Under the pieces are notes generated by a model that saw nothing but the letters and a program-made list of their open reading frames with translations, made no database searches and was not told where the DNA came from. A stretch of 49,709 nucleotides of DNA from Clostridia bacterium (GTDB lineage Bacteria > Bacillota > Clostridia > Christensenellales > Borkfalkiaceae), in the NCBI GenBank assembly GCA_900767885.1, contig CAAGAU010000037.1:1-49709 (forward strand), given 5' to 3'. The position numbers and the translations under genes are program-made. Each line of letters begins with the position of its first letter. Position 1 is the first letter of the stretch. This document shows positions 48,721 through 49,709 of this stretch, one piece after another.

Positions 48721-49544
48721 CAGAAGAAAATCTCATTCCCCGTATCGGCGTAGTTACCGATATAAGAAAGGACACGGCGGACGTTAAAACTTTCCGCGTA
48801 GTCGGCAGGGACGGTAAAAAACTCTTCGAACATTTGCCCGGGCAATGCGCAATGGTATCTATCCCCGGCGTCGGCGAGTGTATGTTCTCCATAACCTCGT
48901 CGCCCACCAACGAGGAATTTATGGAATTTTCCATAAAGAAGTGCGGTTGCGTTACCGAGGTTATCCATGCCATAGAAGAAGGGCAGGAGATAACCGTTCG
49001 CGGACCTTACGGCAGAAACTTCCCCGTGGAAGGCGATTTCAAGGGTAAGGATATGCTCTTTATAGCGGGCGGTATAGGTCTTGCGCCTCTTCGCAGCGTT
49101 ATAAACTATATCCGTTCGTACCGCAAAAACTACGGCAAAGTGGTAGTCGTCTACGGCGCGAGAAGTAAAGAAGATTTAGTCGATATAGACGAAATACGTA
49201 ACGAGTGGGAAAACGAACCGAATTTCGAGGTGTATCTCACTATCGACCGCCCCGAAGAAGGTTGGGACGGACACGTAGGTTTCGTTCCCGCATACGTAAA
49301 GGAATTGGGACTCGACCCGACTATGACCGCCGTTTTGTGCGGACCGCCGATAATGATAAAGTTTACGCTTGCGGGACTTTTGGAACTCGGCTTTGAAAAG
49401 GAACGCGTATATACCACGCTGGAACTTCGTATGAAGTGCGGCGTAGGCAAATGCGGAAGGTGCAACGTAGGCGACAAATTCGTCTGCAAGGACGGACCGG
49501 TGTTCCGTATGGACGAGTTGGACGAACTCCCCAACGAGTATTAA
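48717..49544 (+). CDS. flxA: FlxA-type NAD(P)H:flavin oxidoreductase subunit
   Basis: The 275-residue product is a ferredoxin-NADP reductase-like protein of the sulfhydrogenase gamma/PyrK/AsrB class. The flavin region has MFSITSSPTNEEFMEFSIK, the nucleotide-binding part has RGPYGRNF and MLFIAGGIGLAPLRSVINYI, and LCGPPIMIKF lies near residue 205. The C-terminal [2Fe-2S] site is CGVGKCGRCNVG with a last Cys in VCKDGPVF. It is the entry point for NADH or NADPH electrons. It is the last gene of the operon; a copy of the dispersed repeat begins 22 nt after its stop and no classic terminator is seen. Confidence 0.9.
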   Translation: MTEENLIPRIGVVTDIRKDTADVKTFRVVGRDGKKLFEHLPGQCAMVSIPGVGECMFSITSSPTNEEFMEFSIKKCGCVTEVIHAIEEGQEITVRGPYGRNFPVEGDFKGKDMLFIAGGIGLAPLRSVINYIRSYRKNYGKVVVVYGARSKEDLVDIDEIRNEWENEPNFEVYLTIDRPEEGWDGHVGFVPAYVKELGLDPTMTAVLCGPPIMIKFTLAGLLELGFEKERVYTTLELRMKCGVGKCGRCNVGDKFVCKDGPVFRMDELDELPNEY

Positions 49545-49565
49545 GATTTTACCCTCGGACAAGTA

Positions 49566-49663
49566 CGTCATATCGAGCGTAAGCGAAATATCCCACGACC
49601 AAAGTGAGAAGTATATGCCTGTCAGTTCTTCGGTGGGATTCTTCACTATCGTTCAGAATGACG
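49566..49663. repeat. Dispersed palindromic repeat, complete short form (reference copy)
   Basis: Runs from CGTCATATCGAGCG to CAGAATGACG, about 98 bp, with GGGATTCTTCACTATCGTT in the place where long copies carry their 130-bp insert. Lying directly after flxA, its hairpin may serve as the 3' end of the operon transcript. Confidence 0.85.
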
Positions 49664-49679
49664 TGTAATAAAAATAGTA

Positions 49680-49709
49680 CGTCATATCGAGCGTAGGCGA
49701 AATATCCCA
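49680..49709. repeat. Start of another repeat copy at the window edge
   Basis: CGTCATATCGAGCG and AGGCGAAATATCCCA match the right arm; the remainder lies outside the window. Confidence 0.7.

Overview
The window looks like a chromosomal segment from an anaerobic, spore-forming-lineage Firmicute, most likely an uncultured member of the Clostridia. The supporting genes are a SpoIIGA/SigE pair, a SPOCS-LysM (DUF3794) spore-envelope type protein, WhiA, an HrcA/CIRCE-controlled heat-shock operon, a flavodiiron protein and an NADH-linked HdrABC-Flx complex. No rRNA, tRNA, CRISPR array, phage module or transposase was recognised. Most coding sequence is of moderate GC with AT-rich spacers; the polysaccharide genes at about 28.3-31.8 kb are visibly AT-richer.

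Layout. 0-2.7 kb: minus-strand XRE regulator, anchored protein and ComEC-like metallo-hydrolase. 2.9-5.8 kb: SGNH hydrolase, prmA, mtaB. 5.9-9.8 kb: two small divergent orphan genes around a 29-nt palindrome, a COG2509-type FAD protein, a sugar isomerase-like TIM barrel and a GtrA protein. 9.9-14.8 kb: hrcA-grpE-dnaK-dnaJ with sigma-A promoter and CIRCE. 14.8-19.3 kb (minus): sigE, spoIIGA, ylmH, a zinc-ribbon membrane protein and a PHP-like protein without its metal ligands. 19.4-20.3 kb: HU gene and a small Cys-rich protein. 20.8-27.6 kb: flavodiiron protein, solute-binding-like protein, murB-PHP-whiA-trpS, then a pair of ORFs apparently joined by a -1 frameshift at an A8G run. 28.3-33.3 kb: polysaccharide island (GT2, GT4, EpsG/Wzy-like polymerase, decayed gene, Wzx flippase). 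33.6-39.5 kb: SPOCS-LysM protein, ispE, a large membrane protein and rng. 39.9-40.4 kb: HNH-like protein. 40.6-49.5 kb: a nine-gene operon, mdh/ldh-like, fumC, hdrB, hdrC, hdrA, flxD, flxC, flxB, flxA.

Two things stand out. First, the last operon joins a malate-type dehydrogenase and a fumarase to an apparently complete flavin-based electron-bifurcating HdrABC-FlxABCD complex. This suggests NADH oxidation is coupled to ferredoxin reduction and to reduction of a disulfide or dicarboxylate acceptor that the window does not reveal. Second, the intergenic spaces carry a dispersed palindromic repeat family. Its roughly 98-bp short form has imperfect terminal inverted repeats. Its roughly 223-bp long form carries a 130-bp insert at a fixed site. 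Solo and tandem (39/42/44-bp period) end-repeats also occur. These repeats bracket several operons, including the polysaccharide island and the Hdr-Flx operon.

All calls come from reading the sequence and motifs; no database search was run.
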